From the NCBI GenBank assembly GCA_012031265.1, contig JAAUTY010000002.1, positions 124,001-188,000 of the forward strand: a DNA stretch of 64,000 nucleotides. The letters are read 5' to 3'. Within the stretch, counting starts at the first letter, position 1; each line of letters starts with the position of its first letter. Below, piece after piece: positions 54,069-63,756 of this stretch. This DNA is from Spirulinaceae cyanobacterium SM2_1_0. Lineage in GTDB: Bacteria; Cyanobacteriota; Cyanobacteriia; Cyanobacteriales; Spirulinaceae. Made by a program: the position numbers and the translations under genes. Under the pieces are notes generated by a model. That model was given only the letters and a program-made list of their open reading frames with translations. It was not told the DNA's origin and did no database searches.

Positions 54069-55568
54069 ATGATTGCTACCGCTCCCAATCCCAGCCTCGA
54101 TGGTTTTGAACCGTTACGAGCCGGTAAGCCCAACATCTGCGGCCACGAAGCTGAGATTCGTGCTCTCGTCCAACACGACGACCCCGTTTTTTTGCCCCAG
54201 ACCAATCTCAACTTTGATCAAATAACCGCCGGGTTTGCGTGCGCGCTCCATATGCACCAGCCCACCATTCCCGCCGGAGCCAACGGCGAGCCGATCTCGA
54301 ACCTCCAGCATATGTTCGAGCACCCCGACACGGGCGACAACCACAATGCGGGTACCTTTGCCTGGTGCTATAGCCGTATGGGCGACTGGATTCCAGAATT
54401 GGTTGCGAATGGCTGCAACCCCCGCATCATGCTCGACTACTCCGGCAACCTGTTCTGGGGCTTCCAGCAGATGCAGCGCCAGGACATCCTCGGCAAACTC
54501 CAGCGCCTCTGTGAGCCGCAATATCAGCCCTACGTCGAGTGGCTAGGAACCCTGTGGAGCCACGCGGTCGTCCCCTCGACGCCGATCCCGGACATCAAGC
54601 TGCATATCCAGTCCTGGCAGCACCATTTTGCCGCGACCTTCGGCGCTGACGCCCTCCGCCGCGTCAAGGGCTTCTCGCCGCCGGAAATGCACCTACCCAA
54701 CAACCCCGACACGCTCTATGAATACATCAAAGCCCTGAAGGAATGCGGCTACCGTTGGCTCTTGGTGCAAGAAGATTCTGTCGAGCGGCTAGATGGCTCG
54801 CGGTTGCATCACGAGGACAAATATCTACCCAATCGTCTGATCGCGCGCAACTCGCGCGGCGAAACCATCGACATTCTGGCGCTGATCAAAACTCAAGGCT
54901 CGGACACGAAGCTGGTGGCGCAAATGCAGCCCTATCATGAAGCGAAAGGGCGCGGCAAGCAGACCCTGGGCGATCGCCAAGTCCCCACCTGTGTCAGCCA
55001 GATCGCCGATGGCGAAAATGGTGGCGTGATGATGAACGAATACGCCCGCGACTTCCAGCCGCTCTGGTACGAGATCCAGGAAAACGGTCGCAGCACCGCC
55101 GGGGTCGTTGGGGTCAATGGCACCGAGTATCTCGAATTACTCGCAGCGGCGGGGGTGCGCCCAGAGGATTACCCGACCTGCCAAGCGATGCAACAGCATA
55201 AGATTTGGCAACGGGTTGATCCTGATGCGGCCACGCCAGAAGCTGTCGCCCAGGCGATCCAAGAACTCAATGACAGCGACCATCAATTCTCGATGGACGG
55301 CGCGTCCTGGACGAACGACCTGAGCTGGGTGCGCGGCTATGAAAATGTCTTAGCACCGATGAACCAGCTCAGCGCCAAGTTCCATGCCAAATTTGATCCG
55401 CTGGTGGCGCAAGATCCCGCCACGACGCAGCGGGAAGACTATCAAGAAGCGCTGCTATACAACCTGCTTGTCCAGACCAGTTGTTTCCGGTACTGGGGTC
55501 AGGGCGCTTGGACAGACTATGCCCGTGAGCTGTACCGGCGCGGTGAAGCTGCTTTAGCACGGAGCTAG
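54069..55568 (+). CDS. glycoside hydrolase family 57-like protein
   Basis: A 499-residue protein starting MIATAPNPSLDGFEPLRAGK. It contains FACALHMHQPTIPAGANGEP (the family's H-M-H-Q-P motif on strand 1), SFRYWGQGAWTDYARELYRR-type tail (here CFRYWGQGAWTDYA), and inner motifs KGFSPPEMHLPNN and RWLLVQEDSVERLDG. The H-M-H-Q-P and FSPPEM wording fits GH57 alpha-glucanases and their relatives. Role is probably in glycogen or other alpha-glucan metabolism. It is preceded by a 500-base spacer and followed by a large inverted repeat. Confidence 0.75.
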   Translation: MIATAPNPSLDGFEPLRAGKPNICGHEAEIRALVQHDDPVFLPQTNLNFDQITAGFACALHMHQPTIPAGANGEPISNLQHMFEHPDTGDNHNAGTFAWCYSRMGDWIPELVANGCNPRIMLDYSGNLFWGFQQMQRQDILGKLQRLCEPQYQPYVEWLGTLWSHAVVPSTPIPDIKLHIQSWQHHFAATFGADALRRVKGFSPPEMHLPNNPDTLYEYIKALKECGYRWLLVQEDSVERLDGSRLHHEDKYLPNRLIARNSRGETIDILALIKTQGSDTKLVAQMQPYHEAKGRGKQTLGDRQVPTCVSQIADGENGGVMMNEYARDFQPLWYEIQENGRSTAGVVGVNGTEYLELLAAAGVRPEDYPTCQAMQQHKIWQRVDPDAATPEAVAQAIQELNDSDHQFSMDGASWTNDLSWVRGYENVLAPMNQLSAKFHAKFDPLVAQDPATTQREDYQEALLYNLLVQTSCFRYWGQGAWTDYARELYRRGEAALARS

Positions 55569-55582
55569 ATCGTGGCATTTGT

Positions 55583-55650
55583 AGAGTGCTCCAGGAAGCA
55601 AATTATACGCCTGAGAAAGCGTCGGGATGATTGACTTTCTGGAGCACTCT
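55583..55650. repeat. inverted repeat after the GH57 gene
   Basis: AGAGTGCTCCAG (55583-55594) and CTGGAGCACTCT (55639-55650) are perfectly complementary, with further partial pairing (GAAG/CTTT) inside. The spacer is about 44 bases. It could be a 3' mRNA hairpin; there is no T-run, so it is not a standard terminator. Confidence 0.7.
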
Positions 55651-55832
55651 TAATTGAGTTGCCCAGTTGTTGCTCAGCCAATTTTCAGGTTGCCGGGTTT
55701 TAATAACTTCAGAGCCAAGAAAGCTCAGTCGCTGGGATTCGGAAGGTGTCGCCAATGGCATACCCCTTCGAGCCACCAGTGCCTTGTTTTTCCCAAAAAT
55801 GGAACGAGCGTTCAAAAAAGGAGAATCGAGTC

Positions 55833-56492
55833 ATGATCAATCTCACCCAAGAACTCGCTGACCTGCACCGTCAGATCGAAGCCAAGCTGCCAGAGGAGAT
55901 AAAAACCACCATGCAGGCGGCAGCTCGCGACCTGATTGAATCTGGCATTGCGACTCAGAGCGTCAATGTTGGCGATCGCGCCCCCCATTTCGCCCTCCCC
56001 AATGCCACCGGTACGACTGTTGATTTACAGGCACTGCTGGCTCAGGGCCCCGTCGTCATCGCCTTCTATCGCGGTCAGTGGTGCCCCTACTGCAACCTGC
56101 AACTGCGCGCCCTGCAACAAGCGCTGCCAGAAATCCAGCAACTGGGAGCCACCTTGGTCGCCATCTCGCCCCAGACGCCGGACAATTCACTCTCGACCGT
56201 CGAGAAGCACACCCTCGAGTTTGAAGTCCTCAGCGATGTTGGCAATCGCGTTGCACGAGATTTTGGTCTCGTCTTCCAGCTTCCGACTGAGCTGTGCGCC
56301 GTCTACGACAGCCTCGGCCTGGATCTGCCCGCGCACAATGGCGACGACAGCTTCGAGCTGCCACTGGCGGCCACCTACATCCTCGCGCCCGATGGCGTCG
56401 TGACTCGCGCTCACGTCCAGCCGGATTATAAGCAGCGCCTCGCGCCGGAAGAAATCATCGCGGCGCTTCAGGAGCTGACGGTGGCGGCTTAG
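55833..56492 (+). CDS. AhpC/TSA-family peroxiredoxin
   Basis: A 219-residue protein starting at ATG 55833 (MINLTQELADLHRQIEAKLP) after AAGGAG. The thioredoxin fold has VVIAFYRGQWCPYCNLQLRAL, with cysteines at about 84 and 87 (CPYC). This CxxC arrangement places it with the bacterioferritin-comigratory/PrxQ-like or AhpE-like branch. It should reduce hydrogen peroxide and alkyl hydroperoxides using thioredoxin. A thioredoxin gene follows 125 bases downstream, so the pair is likely functional together. Confidence 0.85.
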   Translation: MINLTQELADLHRQIEAKLPEEIKTTMQAAARDLIESGIATQSVNVGDRAPHFALPNATGTTVDLQALLAQGPVVIAFYRGQWCPYCNLQLRALQQALPEIQQLGATLVAISPQTPDNSLSTVEKHTLEFEVLSDVGNRVARDFGLVFQLPTELCAVYDSLGLDLPAHNGDDSFELPLAATYILAPDGVVTRAHVQPDYKQRLAPEEIIAALQELTVAA

Positions 56493-56618
56493 CGGGGTCG
56501 AGATTATCGCGGGGGGCGATCGCGCTCCCTCCGCGATGACACCCAGAACTGAAGCGACTCGCGCTCGACCCAAATCACAGCAAAAGTAAACCTCAAAAGT
56601 AAAGGGGAATTCCTCACA

Positions 56619-56981
56619 ATGAACACCAACTCCAACTCCAATCCCCAACCGATTACGCTGACGGCAGAGAACTTCGCGCCAATAGTTTTGCAAAGCGATC
56701 GCCTCGTGCTCGTCGATTTCTGGGCATCCTGGTGTGGCCCCTGTCGCGTCATGAACCCGATCGTCACTGACCTCGCCACCGAAGCCGCCGACTGGCTGAC
56801 CGTTGCCAAGCTCGATGTTGATGAATGGGGCGACCTCGCTAGCACCCACCATGTGCAAGCGATCCCGACGCTGATCGCGTTTCAAAATGGCGTGGAAGTG
56901 CAACGCTGGACGGGCGTAGTGCGTCTAGAGCCACTGCGGACTGCCCTCACCGCGTTGCGTGACACAGTAAAGGCAGCCTAG
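56619..56981 (+). CDS. thioredoxin
   Basis: A 120-residue thioredoxin, ATG 56619, with LVDFWASWCGPCRVMNPIVT holding the active-site Cys39-Gly-Pro-Cys42. The typical cis-Pro loop AIPTLIAFQNG is present. It is a divergent TrxM/TrxA-like protein: the N-terminus MNTNSNSNPQ is an extra flexible segment. It most likely serves the adjacent peroxiredoxin. Single gene spacing and shared strand suggest, but do not prove, co-transcription. Confidence 0.88.
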   Translation: MNTNSNSNPQPITLTAENFAPIVLQSDRLVLVDFWASWCGPCRVMNPIVTDLATEAADWLTVAKLDVDEWGDLASTHHVQAIPTLIAFQNGVEVQRWTGVVRLEPLRTALTALRDTVKAA

Positions 56982-57050
56982 CCGTCAACGGCCAATAATT
57001 GTGCAGAGATCGCGACAATCCCGGTTCTGGGGGTCATAACCCAGTCGGCG

Positions 57051-57076
57051 TCGGGGAGGGTTTCAAACCCTCCCGA
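57051..57076. repeat. short palindrome of the GGGTTT-AAACCC class
   Basis: TCGGGGAGGGTTT and AAACCCTCCCGA pair around a single C, with one unpaired G. It belongs to the same loose class as the palindrome at 36739-36771. It lies in the spacer between thioredoxin and pheT and has no T-run. Confidence 0.6.
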
Positions 57077-57192
57077 TATGGCGGCGTCGGGGGTTCACGA
57101 TACGGATTTGGGATCAGCCGCCAGCCAGCGACAAGCGATCGCCAGAACCGCTAAGATGATGGCTGGTTAAAGGTAAGGCACGCCACGCTGAT

Positions 57193-59628
57193 ATGTTGAT
57201 TTCGCTGAACTGGCTGCGCGAACTCGTCGCGGTGACCCTCCCCCCGGAAGCGCTGGCGAACCGGCTGACGATGGCGGGTTTTGAAGTCGAAGAAATCCGC
57301 GATCGCCGCCAGCTCGCCGATGGCGTCGTCGTCGGTCGCGTCCTGCAACGCCAGGCCCACCCCAACGCCGACAAGCTCAGCGTCTGCACCGTCGATCTCG
57401 GTCGTGAGGAACCGGCAACCATCGTCTGTGGCGCGAGCAATGTCCGCACCGATATTTTGGTGCCGGTCGCGCCGCCGGGAACCTATTTACCGACCATTGA
57501 CCTGAAGCTGAAACCGGCGAAGCTGCGCGGCGTTAAATCCGAGGGCATGATCTGCTCCCTGGCGGAACTGGGCCTGGAAACCAAGTCCGAGGGCATCCAC
57601 ATCTTCGACGATGCTAGCCTGGAGCCAGGAACCGATGTGCGACCGCTGCTCGGCCTCGACGACATCGTACTCGACCTCACCTCGACCGCGAACCGCGCCG
57701 ATGCCCTGAGCATGGTCGGCATCGCCCGCGAGACGGCGGCGCTCACAGGCGCAATGCTCAACTTGCCCGCGATTCAACCCCAGCCCCTCGCCAGCCAACC
57801 GGCGCTCACGGTCAACGTCAGTGATGCCACCGCCTGCCCGACCTACATCGGTACGGTGCTGGAAAATGTGAAAATTGCGCCGTCTCCGGCTTGGTTGCAG
57901 CAGCGGCTGCAAGCGGCGGGGGTACGACCGATCAACAACGTCGTGGACATCACCAACTACGTGCTGCTGGAGTGGGGGCAACCGCTGCACGCCTTCGATC
58001 GCGATCGCCTGCAAGCGGTCACCGGCCGCGAGAATCTGGCGATCGGCGTGCGGTTGGCAAAAGCAGGGGAAACGCTGCAAACCCTGGACGACCGCGATCG
58101 CGCCCTGACCGAACAAAATTTACTGATCACCGCCAACGACCAGCCGGTAGCGCTGGCGGGCGTCATGGGCGGCGCGAGCACCGAGGTCAACGCCGCGACC
58201 GTCAATGTCATGCTCGAAGCGGCCCTCTTCGACCCGGTGGCGATTCGCCGCTCGGCCCGCGCCCAGGGCTTGCGGACGGAGGCCTCGGCCCGCTACGAGC
58301 GCGGCGTCAATCAGGCCGAGCTGGCGCTGGCGAATGACCGGGCGATCGCGCTGATGGTGGAATTAGCGGGGGCGCAACCGACGATGCAGGCGATCGCCGA
58401 TGCCCGCCCACCGGCTGACCGCTGGACACGCCGCCTAGAGCTGCGACTGGCACGGGTGCAACAAATCCTGGGGCCGGTGAAAACAGAGGCGGGGCCAGGT
58501 CAACTCACCGCCGCCGATGTCGAACGCACCTTGACGGCGCTGAACTGTCAGCTCACACCGGTTGCCGGTTCAGAAACGGTCTGGACAGTCGAAATTCCCT
58601 CCTACCGTTATCGCGACCTCGAACGCGAGATTGACCTGATTGAAGAAGTGGCGCGGCTCTACGGCTATGACCGCTTCTACGAAACATTACCCAGCAAGAC
58701 GGCTCCCGGCGCACTGTCGCCCCAGGTTCAGGTTCGCAATCGTGTCCGAGCCGCGCTGCGGGCCGTGGGTCTGACGGAACTCATTCACTACTCGCTGGTG
58801 AAGCCGGAGCTTGCAGACATCCGCCTGGAAAATCCGCTGCTGAGCGAGTATGCGGCGCTACGTCGTGACCTGCTCGACGGCGTGCTGGATGCTCTGGCGT
58901 ACAATCTCTCGCAAGGCAATGGCGTCCTCAATGGTTTTGAGATTGGCAAAGTTTTCTACACCCCGGCTGACGGGGCGTTTCAGGAGCGGGAAGTGATTGC
59001 GGCGGTGTTTGGGGGCGATCGCCAGCCCCAGGGTCGCTGGAGCACGGGCGGCAAGCCGGTGCCAATGGATTGGTACGAGGCGAAAGGCCTGCTCGAAAGT
59101 GCCTTCGCGCGGCTGGGTCTCGAGGTAGACTACCAGCCCGACCCCAGCGAGCCACGGCTACACCCCGGCCGCACCGCCGCGCTCTGGCTTAATGGGGAAC
59201 AATTGGGCCGCTTTGGGCAACTGCATCCGCAGTTGCGGCGCGATCGCGATTTTCCCGACGCCGTGTATGCTCTCCAGCTCGAAGCCGGTCTCCTCTACGA
59301 CCAGATCGCGGCATTGGGCACCGTCCACTTCGCCGCCTATTCCCCCTACCCGGCGGTGGAGCGCGACCTAGCGTTCTTCGCGCCGATTGATCTCGCTGTT
59401 TCCGAGCTGACGCGCGCGATGCAGACAGCGGGAAAACCGCTTCTCGCCGCGATCGAGCTGTTCGACCGCTACCAGGGCGAAAATGTCCCAGCCGGTCAGC
59501 GTAGTCTCGCCTTTAGCCTCAGCTACCGCGCCGTTGACCGCACGCTGGCGGAGGCAGATGTCGAGCCAGTTCACCAAAAGGTGCGCGACAAGCTCGTCCA
59601 ACAGTTCCCAGTCACGCTTCGCAGCTAA
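57193..59628 (+). CDS. pheT: phenylalanyl-tRNA synthetase beta subunit
   Basis: An 811-residue protein. ATG 57193 starts [20 protein letters not shown]. Domain order is normal: EMAP/OB-type tRNA-binding ([20 protein letters not shown]), B3/B4 editing region ([20 protein letters not shown]), B5 ([11 protein letters not shown] with the [20 protein letters not shown] following), catalytic-like core and FDX-ACB anticodon-binding C-terminus ([17 protein letters not shown]). It pairs with PheS, encoded elsewhere. TAA at 59626-59628 is followed by parDE remnants. Confidence 0.95.
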   Translation: MLISLNWLRELVAVTLPPEALANRLTMAGFEVEEIRDRRQLADGVVVGRVLQRQAHPNADKLSVCTVDLGREEPATIVCGASNVRTDILVPVAPPGTYLPTIDLKLKPAKLRGVKSEGMICSLAELGLETKSEGIHIFDDASLEPGTDVRPLLGLDDIVLDLTSTANRADALSMVGIARETAALTGAMLNLPAIQPQPLASQPALTVNVSDATACPTYIGTVLENVKIAPSPAWLQQRLQAAGVRPINNVVDITNYVLLEWGQPLHAFDRDRLQAVTGRENLAIGVRLAKAGETLQTLDDRDRALTEQNLLITANDQPVALAGVMGGASTEVNAATVNVMLEAALFDPVAIRRSARAQGLRTEASARYERGVNQAELALANDRAIALMVELAGAQPTMQAIADARPPADRWTRRLELRLARVQQILGPVKTEAGPGQLTAADVERTLTALNCQLTPVAGSETVWTVEIPSYRYRDLEREIDLIEEVARLYGYDRFYETLPSKTAPGALSPQVQVRNRVRAALRAVGLTELIHYSLVKPELADIRLENPLLSEYAALRRDLLDGVLDALAYNLSQGNGVLNGFEIGKVFYTPADGAFQEREVIAAVFGGDRQPQGRWSTGGKPVPMDWYEAKGLLESAFARLGLEVDYQPDPSEPRLHPGRTAALWLNGEQLGRFGQLHPQLRRDRDFPDAVYALQLEAGLLYDQIAALGTVHFAAYSPYPAVERDLAFFAPIDLAVSELTRAMQTAGKPLLAAIELFDRYQGENVPAGQRSLAFSLSYRAVDRTLAEADVEPVHQKVRDKLVQQFPVTLRS

Positions 59629-59747
59629 GGATTTTGATTTTATGACGCAGTTTGGAGGCGCTAACGGTGTGAGATCGGGAGGCGCAGATTGCTGAGGAGG
59701 TGGCGCTACTGTTTAGAGCGCGGCGAGAGAACGAGGCTTAGAACCTG

Positions 59748-59949
59748 ATGCAGATTTAGTTGACACCTGCACAGGAGCAACTTGTCCAGCAGCAGTTGGC
59801 GAGCGGTCAGTTCGCAGATGCGACTGAGGTGGTGACGATGGCACTGCGGTTGTTGGCGGTGGTGCCGCTGGAGGCGTTAGCCTGGCTAGAGGCGACGCGG
59901 CAGAATCTGGACATCGCAGCAGCGGAATTGGCGCGGGGTGAGGGGATTG
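59748..59949 (+). pseudogene. parD: 5' part of a parD-type antitoxin gene, interrupted
   Basis: From TTG 59760 the frame encodes TPAQEQLVQQQLASGQFADA, TEVVTMALRLL and LAWLEATRQNLDIAAAELAR, ending GEGI. This is the ParD/CC2985 ribbon-helix-helix antitoxin layout. Just before it, ATG CAG ATT TAG at 59748-59759 reads Met-Gln-Ile-stop in the same frame, where relatives read MQITLTP; so the original start is blocked by a nonsense codon or the TTG is used. At 59949 the gene is cut by the island; the remainder resumes at 63836 as DGEVAIAQLREKLQ, restoring GEGI-DGE exactly. Confidence 0.75.
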
Positions 59950-60073
59950 TTAGACATCGCTGCCAATCCAAAAAATAGAGGACACATTTTAATTTTGTAA
60001 GGTTTTCATAAGATTCCAGGAGATTTAGGTATCGTAAGAGTAGAACGTATGGCTGTGGGCGACAGGTTGAAGA

Positions 60074-61120
60074 ATGAAGGGAGAGGTGTTAAAGCGTTTA
60101 TTCCGTGCTGTTGCCAGTGATGACTCACAGGCGATACAAAGCATGTTGTCCATCGTGGTAGAGGAAGAACGCAAGCTAGGGCATACCATCCTTGCTAATC
60201 AACTCGAAAGCATTCTGCGGAAAAGCACCCATCTTGCCAAATCCGAAAATTCATCATCAGACTCTGTACGAGAAAGCCCTTCAACTTCTTTAGAGAGAGC
60301 CGCGTCTAAAGCATCCGACACACATACTCTCACCCTCTTATCGAGTAAACATAGATTCAATCATCCGTTTATTGTTACGATTCCTCGTGACAATTTGCGG
60401 CATCATATGATCCTTGCCGATGCCGTAGAAACACGATTTCGCCGTATTGAACGGGAATACGCTGCTCGTGATCGACTTGCCCATCATGGGTTGCGCTATC
60501 GCCAAAAGATTTTGCTTTACGGTTCTCCAGGATGCGGCAAAACGATGGGAGCCGAGCGTATTGCTTGGAATACAGGTTTAACTTTGGTCAAAGTTCGCTT
60601 CGATGCAATGGTATCTTCCTATTTAGGAGAAACTGCTACTAACCTACGCGAAGTATTTGAGACTGCTACTGCATTTCCATGTTTGCTCTTTATTGATGAA
60701 TGTGATGCATTGGCAAAATCTCGCGAAGATAGCCAGGAAGTTGGTGAAATTAAACGGGTAGTTAATACATTCCTTCAGCTACTTGACGAGTATGAGGTCT
60801 CAAATGGGTTGCTAGTTGCTGCAACTAATCTAACTAAATTTCTAGACGAAGCTGTATGGCGAAGATTTGATGATGCTATTGAAGTACCAAAACCGACAGA
60901 GCGAGAAATTGAGGTTATCCTGAAGCAGACACTCTCTTCGGTTGAAGTTGGCTCAATCGATTGGAACTCGATTATTCAGAAGATGATCAATTTCTCGGCT
61001 GCACAGGTTGTCAGGGTTGCTCAAGACGCTGCGAAACGAGCCATTCTGGATCGAGAAGAGTTAGTCATCCAAGAGCATCTAGAAGAATCAATTCAAGACG
61101 TTTTAGCTTCTCATGTCTGA
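60074..61120 (+). CDS. AAA+ ATPase, IetA-like partner of an S8 protease
   Basis: A 348-residue AAA+ ATPase. Residues about 1-90 are a poorly conserved helical/charged leader. Motifs: Walker A GSPGCGKTMGAERIAWNTG (150-157), Walker B CLLFIDECDALAK (Asp208-Glu209), sensor-1 Asn252 in AATNLT, arginine fingers in VWRRFDDAIEVPKPTEREIE, and a helical sensor-2 region to the end. The type resembles FtsH/p97-like AAA ATPases. In the known IetAS anti-phage systems such an ATPase is paired with a subtilase. Its stop codon overlaps the start of the protease gene by eight bases. AT-rich codon use marks it as foreign. Confidence 0.85.
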   Translation: MKGEVLKRLFRAVASDDSQAIQSMLSIVVEEERKLGHTILANQLESILRKSTHLAKSENSSSDSVRESPSTSLERAASKASDTHTLTLLSSKHRFNHPFIVTIPRDNLRHHMILADAVETRFRRIEREYAARDRLAHHGLRYRQKILLYGSPGCGKTMGAERIAWNTGLTLVKVRFDAMVSSYLGETATNLREVFETATAFPCLLFIDECDALAKSREDSQEVGEIKRVVNTFLQLLDEYEVSNGLLVAATNLTKFLDEAVWRRFDDAIEVPKPTEREIEVILKQTLSSVEVGSIDWNSIIQKMINFSAAQVVRVAQDAAKRAILDREELVIQEHLEESIQDVLASHV

Positions 61121-63701
61121 GCGATCGGAACAATTCAAGCACATTCCACTAAGACTCACAAAAGCAGATTTTGCGCGTCCTGGAAGACCACCTCGGCGAT
61201 CTGATCGCTCTAATGCCAATCGAGGAGATGCAGGCGGCCATGGCGGGAAGCTCAAGTCTTCTGTATCCTCTATTATTTCTGATTGGAAAGATACCCTTGA
61301 AAAACGTCGGCAAGAAGGAATGCCGGATATTCCAAATGTCCCTTCATTTTTACTTCAAGTAGACCCAAAATCATTTGACGCAGATGAATTAAGAAAGTTT
61401 GGTATTGAAGTCATTCTTGAACTGGAAGATGGCTATATTCTTGGCGCTTCAGCGGATGCAGAGTTAACCCAGCTTCAGCAGAAAATCGAAAATTTTATTA
61501 CGGCTCAAGGTAACCTTCAAGTTGCTGAAATCTGGAACATATTGGAAGGTAGGTTTGCGCGTCTAGAATACATACTGTCGCCAGATTTGCTTGCTCGATG
61601 GGATCAGATTCTGGATGATCACATTTACATAGTCGATGTCAGCATTGCCTGTGTAGGTCTAAATTCTAAATTTTCAGAATATCCACGCCAACAAGAGAAT
61701 GAAGACCCTGAGAGATACGCTCGTAAGGTTGCTAGATGGACTGATAGGCGTGACCAAACTTTGCAGGAATGGGAAAAGCTACAACTCGATAGAGAAAATG
61801 ATTTTGAAGACTTTGTAAGAAAGCTTGATGGAACATTCCTTCTGCTTGGTGACCATGATGATCGTTCGCATCTTGCACTTTTGCCCGATAGTTTCTCTAG
61901 TCGCATTGAGATTTCTGGCAAGGGCTTGAAAGATTTAGTTGTCAATTATCCCTATGTTTTTGAGGTTAGCGAACCAGATCAAATTGCTGAACCATTAGCC
62001 GATCGTACTATAGCAACAAGTGATCAACCTCCATTTACACTTGAGCCGCCGCCGCCATTAGCTCCAAAGGTCTGCATCATTGACAGTGGCATCCAAGAAA
62101 GCCATCGTTTCTTACGAGTTGCTGTAGATAGCAATAACTCGCGATCATGGGTTCCTAATGAGACTGATCAAAAAGTAGATCGTGTATCAGGTGGTGGGCA
62201 TGGTACACGAGTCTCTGGAGCAGTTTTATATCCTCAAGGAGTTCCACGTACTGGTCGGCAAACAGCAATCTGTTGGCTTCAAAACGCCAGGGTTTTAGGA
62301 CAGGATTGCAAGTTTCCGGACAAATTATACATACCAGAAGTCTTAAATGACATTGTAGATTTCTATCATTCCCAAACAAGTACTCGCATCTTTAATCACT
62401 CAATTAATAGTTCAGCCCCTTGTCGAAGAACTTACATGAGTGCTTGGGCTGCTGAAATAGATTACCTTGCTTGGCAAAAGGACATTCTTTTTATTGTTTC
62501 AGCCGGAAACCTCCCTACTGTTCGACTTCCAGGACTGAGTATTACTCGCAAGGCTCTCACAAAGCACTTTGAGGAAGGGTGTGCATATCCAGATTTTTTA
62601 CTAAAGGATTCGTCTCGGATCGCTAATCCTGCCCAAAGCTTTCAAGCTTTAACTGTAGGATCGATCGCTCATTGTACCTATAATCGTCCACCGACTACTT
62701 CTGTGGCATTACAAGACTATCCTTCAGCATTTTCCTGCACAGGCTATGGCATTTGGGATTCGATAAAGCCTGAAGTCGTTGAGTATGGCGGAGATCTCGT
62801 CAAGGACGAGGGGAATCCGCCTAGCTTTTCTACACCTACGGATGTTTGCCCCGAGTTAGTAAGGACGACGATTGGGGGAGCGCCAGCAGTTGCAGCGGAT
62901 AATATCGGCACTTCCTTTGCAGCACCTAAAGTGACTCATATTGCAGCAGCCTTGGCATCTAATTTCCCACAGGAAAGTTGCTTGCTCTATAAAGCTTTGA
63001 TTGTGCAATCAGCAAGATTACCTGCATGGGCTAATGATGAACCTGATCTTTCCTCAGCTATCCGTATGATGGGATACGGTTTGCCTAATCTTGAGCGTGC
63101 GCTTGGTAATGCACCTAATCGTGTGACATTGATTACTAATGGGGATAGTCTAATCCAAGCGCGACAAGCACATATTTATCAAGTGATCATTCCAGAAGAA
63201 CTGCTATCTCCAGCAGAAGCTTTTGATATTCTTATTGAGATTACACTTTCTTATAAAGCTGAACCACGTCGAACACGGCGTAATAAACGCAAATATTTAT
63301 CCACTTGGTTACATTGGGAATGTAGTCAAAAAGAAGAATCACCAGATAGATTTTTAGATAGGGTTCTTGAAAAATACGAAGCTTCTGAGGATCAGGAAGA
63401 CGGAGCTGGATTATTCGACTGGACACTTGGACAGCAGAAAAATCATAGTAGACGGGTAAAAGACACTTCTAGAGGAGTTGGGACAATTCAGAAAGATTGG
63501 GCAGTAGTCAAATCTTTCGACTTGCGAGATACGTTCTGTATAGCAGTTGTAGCTCATAAAGGCTGGAATAATGATTTAACAGCTCAAGTGCCTTATGCTC
63601 TAGCTGTTAGTTTTGAAATCATAAATTCGGAAGTTTCTATTTACAATTCATTTGTCCAAGCTCAAGCCTCATTACAAGTGCAACAGCAAATTCATGTATG
63701 A
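61113..63701 (+). CDS. S8 subtilase-family serine protease, IetS-like
   Basis: An 862-residue protein, ATG 61113 overlapping the ATPase gene. After a charged N-terminal region of about 315 residues comes a subtilisin-like S8 domain: Asp324 in VCIIDSGIQESHRF, His363 in GGGHGTRVSGAV and Ser601 in GTSFAAPKVTH, with the oxyanion Asn in NHSINSSAP or SAGNLPT. Thus the triad is complete. The long C-terminal region (about 250 residues) lacks a known domain. No signal peptide is seen, so the protease should act in the cytoplasm, controlled by the coupled ATPase. Architecture matches IetS in IetAS systems. Confidence 0.85.
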   Translation: MSERSEQFKHIPLRLTKADFARPGRPPRRSDRSNANRGDAGGHGGKLKSSVSSIISDWKDTLEKRRQEGMPDIPNVPSFLLQVDPKSFDADELRKFGIEVILELEDGYILGASADAELTQLQQKIENFITAQGNLQVAEIWNILEGRFARLEYILSPDLLARWDQILDDHIYIVDVSIACVGLNSKFSEYPRQQENEDPERYARKVARWTDRRDQTLQEWEKLQLDRENDFEDFVRKLDGTFLLLGDHDDRSHLALLPDSFSSRIEISGKGLKDLVVNYPYVFEVSEPDQIAEPLADRTIATSDQPPFTLEPPPPLAPKVCIIDSGIQESHRFLRVAVDSNNSRSWVPNETDQKVDRVSGGGHGTRVSGAVLYPQGVPRTGRQTAICWLQNARVLGQDCKFPDKLYIPEVLNDIVDFYHSQTSTRIFNHSINSSAPCRRTYMSAWAAEIDYLAWQKDILFIVSAGNLPTVRLPGLSITRKALTKHFEEGCAYPDFLLKDSSRIANPAQSFQALTVGSIAHCTYNRPPTTSVALQDYPSAFSCTGYGIWDSIKPEVVEYGGDLVKDEGNPPSFSTPTDVCPELVRTTIGGAPAVAADNIGTSFAAPKVTHIAAALASNFPQESCLLYKALIVQSARLPAWANDEPDLSSAIRMMGYGLPNLERALGNAPNRVTLITNGDSLIQARQAHIYQVIIPEELLSPAEAFDILIEITLSYKAEPRRTRRNKRKYLSTWLHWECSQKEESPDRFLDRVLEKYEASEDQEDGAGLFDWTLGQQKNHSRRVKDTSRGVGTIQKDWAVVKSFDLRDTFCIAVVAHKGWNNDLTAQVPYALAVSFEIINSEVSIYNSFVQAQASLQVQQQIHV

Positions 63702-63756
63702 TTTTTGCTGAAGTTTGTTATTCTAAATCCTGCAAGTACACCATAAGTTAAACGAT

